Positions 1 through 5,101 of a stretch of DNA of 8,268 bases are shown in pieces. The notes below the pieces were generated by a model, which saw only the letters and a program-made list of their open reading frames with translations, was not told the DNA's origin and made no database searches. The translations under genes were made by a program, and so were the position numbers. Positions within the stretch are counted from its first letter, which is position 1. Every line of letters begins with the position of its first letter. The DNA comes from Acidobacteriota bacterium. Its GTDB lineage: Bacteria; Acidobacteriota; Vicinamibacteria; Vicinamibacterales; UBA2999. The DNA is taken from NCBI GenBank assembly GCA_947465275.1, contig CANIAI010000090.1:1-8268 (forward strand), written 5' to 3'.

Positions 1-558
1 AAGACGCGGCGCAACATCATCCGCGCCGAAGGGCTGAACATCCGCTCGTCGCGTGACGGCGACGCGATCGTCGACCGCACCAGCCTCTCGGCCGAGGACG
101 ACTACACCCTGACGGCCCGCTCCTACGGCTTCGGCCGGTTCCAGTACCTGCGCGACCAGTTCAAGAGCATCGATTACCTGATCTCGCCGACCGTCGGTGT
201 GGGCTACCGGGTGCTCGACACCACGCTCTCGACCATCACGGCTGATGTGGCCGTCGGTGCGGTGACCGAGAAGAACCCCGGGATCGACAAGCGGTCGTCG
301 GGCGCGATGACGGCCGGCGAGAAGGCGATGCACAAGCTGTCAGAGTCGGCGACGCTCACCCAGTCCCTGACGGGCCTGTGGAAGACGTCCGACTTCGGTG
401 ACTCGCTGCTGACCTTCCAGGCCGGACTGGCCGCCACCGTGACGAACCGGACGCAGCTCAAGGTCGACTTTCTCGACACCTACAAGAGCCAGCCGCCGTC
501 CGTGCTCGTGAAGAAGAACGACACCGCGCTGATCATGTCGGTGGTGTTCAAGTTCTGA
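1..558 (+). CDS. DUF481 outer-membrane beta-barrel protein, 3' part (YdiY-like)
   Basis: Frame 1 is open from the first base, so the true start lies outside the window; 185 C-terminal residues are visible. The sequence fits the DUF481 family (salt-induced outer membrane protein YdiY type). It has short alternating beta-strand-like segments (YTLTARSYGFGRFQYLRDQF at visible residues 36-55), then a GVGYRVL strand start near residues 66-72. The ending is typical: LKVDF, a PP pair, then KKNDTALIMSVVFKF. The last residue is Phe, the usual BAM recognition signal of outer-membrane barrels. Members are predicted outer-membrane barrels with no firmly established substrate. A GTG at 199 could be mistaken for a start, but homology-like sequence clearly continues upstream of it. 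The gene converges on the SDR gene with 36 bases between stops. Family assignment is from recognition of the pattern, not from a search. Confidence 0.8.
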   Translation, partial: KTRRNIIRAEGLNIRSSRDGDAIVDRTSLSAEDDYTLTARSYGFGRFQYLRDQFKSIDYLISPTVGVGYRVLDTTLSTITADVAVGAVTEKNPGIDKRSSGAMTAGEKAMHKLSESATLTQSLTGLWKTSDFGDSLLTFQAGLAATVTNRTQLKVDFLDTYKSQPPSVLVKKNDTALIMSVVFKF

Positions 559-570
559 GGACCGGTGGGG

Positions 571-590
571 CGGGGGCCGGCTGGCCCTCG
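571..590. terminator. GC-rich stem-loop between convergent genes
   Basis: An 8-bp stem with one G-T pair (CGGGGGCC and GGCCCTCG) closes on the 4-base loop GGCT. It fills most of the 36-base gap between the DUF481 stop and the SDR stop. It has no T-run on either strand, so it may only protect 3' ends or assist termination by another route. Confidence 0.35.
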
Positions 591-594
591 CTCC

Positions 595-1515
595 TCACCG
601 CGCCGCCGAGTCTCCCGGCCTGACGTAGGTACGGGCGAGGAAGCGGTCCCACCACGAGTCCGGCAGCAGCCAGCGCAGGAACAGCAGCACCGTCGCCGAG
701 GGCGACACCGTGTAGCGCGCCTTCGGCCGCGAGGTGTCGAGCGCCTGCTCGATCACGCGGGCCACGTCATCGGCGGTGCCGAGCAGCGGCGCCAGCGCAC
801 CACGCTCGTACGCCTCTCTGGTGATACGGGCGACTTCCGCGTGGAACCGGCCATACGCCGAGCCGGGCCCCGGCCTCATCGACGTGCCGTCCGGCGCAGC
901 GGCGTACCCCGTGTCAATCGAGCCGACGGCCGTCCCCGCGAAGTGGGTGCGGATCAACCCGGGCTCGATCAGGACCACCCGAACACCGAACCCCGCCAGC
1001 TCGAACCGCAACGCGTCACAGAGCGCCTCGAGCGCGTACTTGGTGGCGTGGTAGACGCCGCCGCCCGGGAACACCAGCTTGCCTCCCACCGAGCCCAGGA
1101 CGACGACCGTGCCCCTGCGGGCGCGGCGCATGCCGGGCAGAACGAGCTGTGTCAGGCGCAGGAGCCCGAAGACGTTCGTCTCGAACTGGGCGCGTACGCG
1201 CTCGACCGAGACCGCTTCCACCGCCCCTGACTGGCTGTAGCCGGCGTTGTTCACCAGCGCGTCGATGGACCCGTGCGTCGCCTCGACCTGCCGCACGGCC
1301 TCGACCATCGAGGCCTCATCGGTGACGTCGAGCGGCAGCAACCGGCAGCCAGCGGCCGCCAGCGCCTCCAGCGTGTCGACCCGCCGGGCCGTGGCATAGA
1401 CGGTCCAGCCGTGCGCCGCGAGGCGCTCCGCGGTGGCGCGACCGATGCCGCTCGAGCAACCCGTGACGAGGACGACGCGGGGGCTCCCATCGTGCGCCGC
1501 CGGCACGCTGCTCAC
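595..1515 (-). CDS. Short-chain dehydrogenase/reductase (SDR) family oxidoreductase
   Basis: This is a 306-residue classical SDR, predicted to be a cytosolic NAD(P)-dependent oxidoreductase. The Rossmann motif TGCSSGIG lies at 18-25 and NNAG at 89-92. The catalytic tetrad is visible: N114, S142, Y155 and K159 (YHATK at 155-159), followed by PG at 185-186. ARR at 43-45, after the second strand, would favour NADPH, but this is inference. The C-terminal stretch (ARYTVSPSATVLLFLRWLLP, 266-285) is a feature I associate with retinol-dehydrogenase-like SDRs; the substrate cannot be told. The start is GTG at 1515, and its GTGA overlaps the TGA stop of the upstream membrane-protein gene, so translation is probably coupled. 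No strong Shine-Dalgarno sequence is seen, which fits coupling. A shorter start at V14 or V15 is possible and would still keep the nucleotide-binding motif. Confidence 0.93.
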   Translation of the reverse strand: MSSVPAAHDGSPRVVLVTGCSSGIGRATAERLAAHGWTVYATARRVDTLEALAAAGCRLLPLDVTDEASMVEAVRQVEATHGSIDALVNNAGYSQSGAVEAVSVERVRAQFETNVFGLLRLTQLVLPGMRRARRGTVVVLGSVGGKLVFPGGGVYHATKYALEALCDALRFELAGFGVRVVLIEPGLIRTHFAGTAVGSIDTGYAAAPDGTSMRPGPGSAYGRFHAEVARITREAYERGALAPLLGTADDVARVIEQALDTSRPKARYTVSPSATVLLFLRWLLPDSWWDRFLARTYVRPGDSAAR

Positions 1516-2102
1516 CGGCTGGTCCCGGCATCGCCGGCCCGCGACTCGATACGGCGGTCGGGGATGAACCAGATCAGCGACACGGTGACGAAGAGCGCCA
1601 GCGCGATCCGGCGGTCGACGAACGCGAGCGGGATCGACACCGTGTACAGCGCCATCGAGATCTTGCCCTTGGTGTCACTGCCGAGCGCACGCGCCAGCCG
1701 TGAGTCAGGCCCGTGGTGCGCCACGATGGCCATCTGCAGCAGCGTGTAGGCGATGGCCGCCATCAGCAGCAGCACGCCGTAGGTGGCGGTCGGCACGGGG
1801 GCGAAGCCGTTGTCACCCATCCAGGCGGTGCCGAAGGGCAGGAGCGACAGCCAGAACAGCAGGTGGAGGTTGGCGAGCAGGATGCGTCCGTTCACCCGGT
1901 CGGCCGCGTGGAGCAGGTGGTGGTGGTTCGTCCAGTAGATGCCGACCATCGCGAAGCTCAGGACGTACGCGAGCAACGTGGGCAGCAGTGGCCGCAGCGC
2001 GGAGAGCTCGGTGCCGTGCGGCGCCGACAACTCCAGGACCATGATCGTGATCAGGATGGCGATGACGCCGTCGCTGAACGCTTCGAGGCGTCCCTTCTGC
2101 AT
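1512..2102 (-). CDS. TMEM175/DUF1211 family integral membrane protein (putative K+ channel)
   Basis: The 196-residue product has the family signature RxxxFSDGV at residues 5-13 (R5, F9, S10, D11), right at the start of the first membrane segment. Six hydrophobic segments are visible, at about 11-26, 38-57, 74-95, 104-128, 146-162 and 165-181. This fits bacterial TMEM175 homologues, which have one six-helix repeat per chain and assemble as tetramers; some conduct potassium. A His cluster (NHHH, 59-62) sits at the end of helix 2, a position where this family often has WxxHH-like residues. ATG at 2102 is preceded by GGAG (2111-2114) at 8 bases. The gene is the first of a two-gene unit with the SDR, overlapping it by 4 bases. 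Channel function is family knowledge; conductance in this member is not shown by sequence alone. Confidence 0.9.
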   Translation of the reverse strand: MQKGRLEAFSDGVIAILITIMVLELSAPHGTELSALRPLLPTLLAYVLSFAMVGIYWTNHHHLLHAADRVNGRILLANLHLLFWLSLLPFGTAWMGDNGFAPVPTATYGVLLLMAAIAYTLLQMAIVAHHGPDSRLARALGSDTKGKISMALYTVSIPLAFVDRRIALALFVTVSLIWFIPDRRIESRAGDAGTSR

Positions 2103-2120
2103 CTCGGATTCTCCGGCCCA

Positions 2121-2148
2121 ATCCTATCGCCATCGCTGGTCCCGTCAC
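2121..2148 (-). promoter_or_regulatory. Putative sigma-70 promoter for the TMEM175-SDR unit
   Basis: On the minus strand GTGACG (2148-2143) is followed after 16 bases by TAGGAT (2126-2121). The -10 hexamer is identical to that of the csp promoter. Transcription would start near 2114, giving a very short leader beginning at or near the GGAG ribosome site (2114-2111). The -35 matches the consensus in only four of six bases. Confidence 0.45.
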
Positions 2149-2150
2149 CG

Positions 2151-2156
2151 TACAAT
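2151..2156 (+). promoter_or_regulatory. -10 box of a probably leaderless promoter
   Basis: TACAAT matches the TATAAT consensus in five of six bases and ends 8 bases before the GTG start at 2165. A weak -35, TCGCCA (2127-2132), lies 18 bases upstream. Normal spacing from this box puts the transcript start within a few bases of the start codon, leaving no room for a Shine-Dalgarno site; none is seen. Confidence 0.5.
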
Positions 2157-2164
2157 GCTCGATC

Positions 2165-2749
2165 GTGGCGGAGCCGCAGTCCGGGATCGATCGGGAACTC
2201 GGCATGCTCGAAGCCGAACTCAGGCGTCTCGAGGCGGAGTACAACATGTTCTTCGCCGGTCGCCTGCCGAGGCCGCCGTGGGAGACTCGCACCCGTGTCG
2301 CCGCCCTGATGAAGCAGATCGACCGATCGCCCGTCTCGAACTACGCGCAGCGCTATCGTTTCTCGACGATCCAGTCACGGTTCGCCACCTTCGTCGAACT
2401 GTGGGACCGGGGGCTGCGAGCGCGTGAGGAGGGGCGTGGCGGGCCGTTCGGGCAGCGCCCATCCGCGACGCCCGTCCAGGGCGATCGCACGCTCCATGTC
2501 GCCACGCTGGCCGACCCGGAGCACGAGGGCGAGAAGCTGAAGGAACTGTACGACCGGATGGTCGAGGCGCGGCAGGCCGTGGGGCAGGCGTCGATCCCGT
2601 TCCAGAAGTTCGCCACGCTCGTGCACGCGCAGGTCTCGGCGTTGCGCCAGCAGGGGAGCGACGAAGTGGCGTTCCGGGTCGCGGTGAAGGATGGGAAGGT
2701 CGCGTTCACCGCGCGGCCCATGAAGCGGACGGACGGAGAGAAACCGTAG
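2165..2749 (+). CDS. MXAN_5187 C-terminal-domain-like protein, function unknown
   Basis: The product is 194 residues, without signal peptide or membrane segments, so probably cytoplasmic. Residues 8-27 form a charged amphipathic helix that could be a coiled coil (LEAELRRLEAEYNMFFAG). They lead into a module with PPW (37-39) and a helix containing RYRFSTIQSRFATFVELWDR (63-82). After a Gly/Pro-rich linker (about 86-108) comes a second helical module (about 120-162), ending in the beta-like stretch VAFRVAVKDGKVAFTARP (168-185). I recognise this as similar to the C-terminal domain of the myxobacterial MXAN_5187 family, which has no established function to my knowledge. The start is GTG at 2165. 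ATG at 2204 (residue 14) is an alternative, but it would cut the helix. The gene is transcribed alone, divergent from the TMEM175 unit and convergent with csp. Confidence 0.8.
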   Translation: MAEPQSGIDRELGMLEAELRRLEAEYNMFFAGRLPRPPWETRTRVAALMKQIDRSPVSNYAQRYRFSTIQSRFATFVELWDRGLRAREEGRGGPFGQRPSATPVQGDRTLHVATLADPEHEGEKLKELYDRMVEARQAVGQASIPFQKFATLVHAQVSALRQQGSDEVAFRVAVKDGKVAFTARPMKRTDGEKP

Positions 2750-2777
2750 CGGCCCGCCGAAGCGAGGCTACGGTTTC
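2740..2777. terminator. Perfect 11-bp inverted repeat, likely bidirectional terminator
   Basis: GAAACCGTAGC (2740-2750) and GCTACGGTTTC (2767-2777) are exact reverse complements around a 16-base loop. The TAG stop codon (2747-2749) of the MXAN_5187-like gene is inside the left arm. The 3' arm ends in GGTTTC on both strands, so only a short T-stretch follows. It lies between convergent genes and could serve both. Confidence 0.6.
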
Positions 2778-2848
2778 CGTCGTGCGAATGATGAATGAGT
2801 GCGGAAGAGAAGGCCCGGAAGGGCCGCGCCGGGAAGGACTGGTATGCG

Positions 2849-2873
2849 CCCGGCGCCGCAGAACGGCGCCGGG
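2849..2873 (-). terminator. Strong GC stem-loop after csp
   Basis: CCCGGCGCCG (2849-2858) and CGGCGCCGGG (2864-2873) form a perfect 10-bp stem with a 5-base loop, 18 bases beyond the csp stop. No T-run follows on the minus strand, so it is either a non-canonical terminator or a 3'-end stabiliser for the short csp mRNA. A second small hairpin, GGCCC-GGAA-GGGCC, is at 2812-2825. Confidence 0.5.
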
Positions 2874-2891
2874 AGGTCGTGCTGCGTGGTT

Positions 2892-3095
2892 CTAGGCCTT
2901 GGTGACGTTCCCCGCCTGCGGACCCTTGGGGCCGTCGACGATCTCGAACTCGACCGCCTGACCCTCTTCCAGGGACCGGAACCCGTTGCCACTGATCGCG
3001 GAGTAGTGGACGAACACGTCGCTGCCACCGTCGCGCTCAATGAAGCCGTAGCCCTTGGCGTTGTTGAACCACTTGACCTTGCCTGTAATACGCAT
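2892..3095 (-). CDS. CspA-family cold-shock protein
   Basis: The 67-residue protein is a complete single cold-shock domain of usual length. It shows KWF at 8-10, the RNP1 motif KGYGFI at 14-19 and the RNP2 motif VFVHY at 27-31. The aromatic residues W9, F10, Y16, F18, F28, H30 and Y31 would form the nucleic-acid-binding face. Such proteins bind single-stranded RNA and DNA in the cytoplasm, melt RNA secondary structure, and in Escherichia coli some act as antiterminators. The ATG at 3095 has a purine-rich GGGAAGAAG tract just upstream. The gene stands alone, divergent from purH and convergent with the MXAN_5187-like gene. Its long, structured leader and near-consensus promoter are described separately. 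Which Csp paralogue this is, and whether it is cold-induced, cannot be told. Confidence 0.96.
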   Translation of the reverse strand: MRITGKVKWFNNAKGYGFIERDGGSDVFVHYSAISGNGFRSLEEGQAVEFEIVDGPKGPQAGNVTKA

Positions 3096-3108
3096 CGTTC
3101 TTCTTCCC

Positions 3109-3119
3109 TGCTTGCGCGG
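3109..3119 (-). repeat. 11-bp direct repeat, copy next to the csp ribosome site
   Basis: TGCTTGCGCGG on the plus strand (CCGCGCAAGCA in the csp transcript) recurs exactly at 3204-3214. There it forms most of the 5' arm and part of the loop of the leader terminator. This copy sits directly upstream of the GGGAAGAAG tract before the csp ATG. Confidence 0.75.
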
Positions 3120-3187
3120 AATCGGCCGTGGCCGCTCCCGCCGCTGGATCTAGTGCCGGCCTCAGCAGCAGATGAGCTTCGGGGCAC

Positions 3188-3217
3188 AAAAAAAGACCGC
3201 GAGTGCTTGCGCGGCCT
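3188..3217 (-). terminator. Intrinsic terminator inside the csp leader (attenuator candidate)
   Basis: On the minus strand AGGCCGCG (3217-3210) pairs with CGCGGTCT (3201-3194), with one G-T pair and the loop CAAGCACT. A run of seven T (3194-3188) begins at the base of the stem. This is the only textbook stem plus T-tract in the window. It lies between the csp promoter and the csp gene, so csp expression requires read-through or a second promoter. Confidence 0.8.
3204..3214 (-). repeat. 11-bp direct repeat, copy in the terminator
   Basis: Exact second copy of the repeat at 3109-3119. In RNA terms it supplies CCGCG of the terminator 5' arm plus the loop bases CAAGCA. Confidence 0.75.
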
Positions 3218-3255
3218 CGACTGCAACGTTGGGGAACGCCCCTCAACGCATCGCC

Positions 3256-3284
3256 ATCCTAAACGTGGCCCCCGGCACTGTCAA
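3256..3284 (-). promoter_or_regulatory. Near-consensus sigma-70 promoter of csp
   Basis: The minus strand has a perfect -35 box TTGACA (3284-3279), an optimal 17-base spacer and the -10 box TAGGAT (3261-3256). The expected transcript start is at 3249-3251. This is the best promoter in the window, in keeping with the high expression usual for Csp genes. Confidence 0.85.
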
Positions 3285-3331
3285 GCATTTGTCTCGTAAA
3301 ACTGTCGATTTTCCAACACTATGCCGGTGCT

Positions 3332-3345
3332 CCCGCACGTGCGGG
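3332..3345. promoter_or_regulatory. Perfect 14-bp palindrome upstream of purH
   Basis: CCCGCACGTGCGGG is fully self-complementary with a CACGTG core. It lies between the csp promoter and purH, 53 bases before the purH start. It could be an operator for a dimeric regulator or simply a hairpin in the purH leader. It does not resemble the E. coli PurR box. No clear purH promoter could be picked out in 3285-3398. Confidence 0.4.
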
Positions 3346-3398
3346 GCGGGGTCGCCGAGCCAGGCCCTTCACACTTTCGCCCATTCCAGACTTGATAC

Positions 3399-4988
3399 AT
3401 GCCTAGAGCCCTGATCAGTGTGTCCGACAAGACCGGCCTCGTGGAGTTCGCGCGAGGCCTCCACGACCGTGGATTCGAACTCGTCTCCACGGGTGGTACC
3501 GCCAAGGCCCTCCAGCAGGCGGGACTCCCCGTGACCGGGATTTCCGACGTGACCGGCTTTCCCGAGATGATGGATGGCCGCGTCAAGACGCTCCACCCGC
3601 TCGTCCATGGCGGCATCCTCGCCCGCCGCGATCGCCCTGACGATCTGGAGGCGGCCCGTTCGCACGGCATCACCCTCATCGACCTGGTGGTCGTGAACCT
3701 CTATCCCTTCGTGAAGGCGGCATCCAACCCTGAGACGCCGTTCGACGCGCTCATCGAGGAGATCGACATCGGCGGCCCGTCGATGGTCCGCGCCGCGGCG
3801 AAGAACTTCCAGGACGTGCTGATCGTCGTCTCGCCGGCGGATTACGGTGACGTCCTGGTGGCGCTGGACCAGGACGGCGGCCCGACCAGGCCGTTCCGCT
3901 TCGAACTGGCGCGCAAGGCGTTCGCCCACACGGGCGCGTACGATTCGGCGATCGCCTCGACGCTCTCGACAGTGCAGTCGAGCGACGGCACCTTCACCCG
4001 CGGCCCGGGCGGCCTGCCGATGCTGCTCACGGTCGGGCTGCAGAAGGTGCGCGACCTGCGCTACGGGGAGAACCCCCACCAGGCGGCGGCGCTCTATCAG
4101 GGGTTCGGCGTGCACCCCGGGTATCGCGTCCTGCAGGGGAAGGAACTGTCGTACACGAACCTGCTCGACCTCGACGCGGCCGCCCGCATCGTGCTCGAGT
4201 TCACCGAGCCGGCTGCCACCGTCATCAAGCACACCAACCCGTGCGGCGCGGCGACCGGGGCTTCGGCGGCCGAGGCGTATGTGCGCGCGCGTGAGGCCGA
4301 CCCGCTCGCCGCGTTCGGCGGCATCGTCGGGCTCAACCGCCCGATCGACGAGGCGACCGCCAGGGCGATCGTGTCGACGTTCATCGAGGCGGTCATCGCG
4401 CCGTCGGTCGAGGAGGCGGCGCTGCCGATCCTCGCCACCAAGACGAACATGCGGGTGGTGGTACCCGAGCGTGTGCTGTCGGCTGCGGAGTACGCCTCCG
4501 GCTCCGACATCGAGATGCGCTCGATCATCGGCGGCGTGCTCGTGCAGGCGCGCGACCGCGTAGTCGAGGCGCACGAGGCGTGGCCGCTCGATCGCCTGAA
4601 GGTCGTGACGAAGCGCCAGCCGACGGCGGACGAGTGGCAGGCGCTCCGCTTCGCGTGGCGCATCTGCGCGCATGTGAAGTCGAATACCGTCATCTTCACC
4701 AACGCCGACCGGACGCTCGCGGTCGGTGCCGGCCAGATGAGCCGTGTCGACTCGGTGAACGTGGCCCGGATGAAGGCGGGGGCGCATGGGGCCGACCTGC
4801 TGAAGGGGTCGGCGGTCGCATCGGACGCCTTCTTCCCGTTCCGCGACGGCCTCGACGCCGTGGCCGCGGCGGGGGCGACAGCAGTGGTGCAGCCGGGCGG
4901 CTCGGTGCGCGACCAGGAAGTCATCGCGGCGGCCGACGAGCACGGGCTTGCGATGGTCTTCGCGGGCTTCCGCCACTTCCGCCACTGA
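3399..4988 (+). CDS. purH: Bifunctional AICAR formyltransferase/IMP cyclohydrolase
   Basis: The 529-residue protein is full length for PurH, which carries out the last two steps of de novo IMP synthesis in the cytosol. It formylates AICAR with 10-formyl-THF, then closes the ring. The N-terminal cyclohydrolase (MGS-like) domain, about 1-200, shows SVSDKTG (7-13), STGGT (30-34), MMDGRVKTLHP (57-67) and RAAAKN (131-136). The formyltransferase domain shows RYGENPHQ (221-228) and IKHTNPCGAA (276-285, with the catalytic pair K277-H278). It also shows KSN (427-429), GAGQMSRVDS (443-452) and DAFFPFRDG (476-484), and ends in the characteristic RHFRH. The start is fixed by homology: MPRALISVSDKTG aligns with the family N-terminus. 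No Shine-Dalgarno sequence precedes the ATG. It stands alone, divergent from csp and convergent with the heptose operon. A 674-residue antisense frame over it is a codon-bias shadow. Confidence 0.98.
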   Translation: MPRALISVSDKTGLVEFARGLHDRGFELVSTGGTAKALQQAGLPVTGISDVTGFPEMMDGRVKTLHPLVHGGILARRDRPDDLEAARSHGITLIDLVVVNLYPFVKAASNPETPFDALIEEIDIGGPSMVRAAAKNFQDVLIVVSPADYGDVLVALDQDGGPTRPFRFELARKAFAHTGAYDSAIASTLSTVQSSDGTFTRGPGGLPMLLTVGLQKVRDLRYGENPHQAAALYQGFGVHPGYRVLQGKELSYTNLLDLDAAARIVLEFTEPAATVIKHTNPCGAATGASAAEAYVRAREADPLAAFGGIVGLNRPIDEATARAIVSTFIEAVIAPSVEEAALPILATKTNMRVVVPERVLSAAEYASGSDIEMRSIIGGVLVQARDRVVEAHEAWPLDRLKVVTKRQPTADEWQALRFAWRICAHVKSNTVIFTNADRTLAVGAGQMSRVDSVNVARMKAGAHGADLLKGSAVASDAFFPFRDGLDAVAAAGATAVVQPGGSVRDQEVIAAADEHGLAMVFAGFRHFRH

Positions 4989-5101
4989 GTCAGGCAGGAC
5001 GATGACACCCGGATCGCGGCGGCCGCCAGGCCTGCCCCGGTCCGGGTGCCAGCCGCACGCCCCGAGGCGCGGCGGACACCCGGTTCTGGCCCGGGCTCGG
5101 G
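4989..5101. terminator. Convergent intergenic region with overlapping inverted repeats
   Basis: CACCCGGA (5006-5013) is an exact inverted match to TCCGGGTG (5041-5048), and the 27-base interval contains the palindrome GGCGGCCGCC (5018-5027). A further copy, CACCCGG (5076-5082), can pair with the same CCGGGTG. The structure could therefore terminate transcription from purH or from the kinase gene, but no T-run is present. I see no gene in this stretch. Confidence 0.4.

Larger units (their letters stand above)
3096..3251 (-). promoter_or_regulatory. Long structured 5' leader of csp
   Basis: About 155 transcribed bases separate the inferred start (near 3249-3251) from the csp ATG. In order on the minus strand there are three elements. 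Hairpin 1 pairs 3248-3244 with 3231-3227 and 3242-3240 with 3234-3232, with one bulged A. The intrinsic terminator spans 3217-3188. A third hairpin pairs 3187-3183 with 3157-3153, plus CTCA/TGAG inside it. The remaining stretch to the ribosome site is GC-rich. Leaders of this length are known for cspA genes, but an internal terminator is not part of the E. coli cspA leader as I know it. The 5' segment alone could also be a short stable RNA of about 60 bases. Confidence 0.55.

Noticed and set aside
565..1230. A 221-residue plus-strand frame opposite the SDR
   Set aside because: Arg/Pro-rich shadow; the SDR on the other strand has all its catalytic residues.
3188..3217. Reading the T-run hairpin as a terminator for the plus strand upstream of purH
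   Set aside because: On the plus strand the homopolymer is an A-run before the stem, so only minus-strand termination is supported.
3243..3251. A two-codon upstream ORF (ATG CGT TGA) at the 5' end of the csp transcript
   Set aside because: It lies at the inferred transcript start and may not be transcribed in full; so short a match arises easily by chance.
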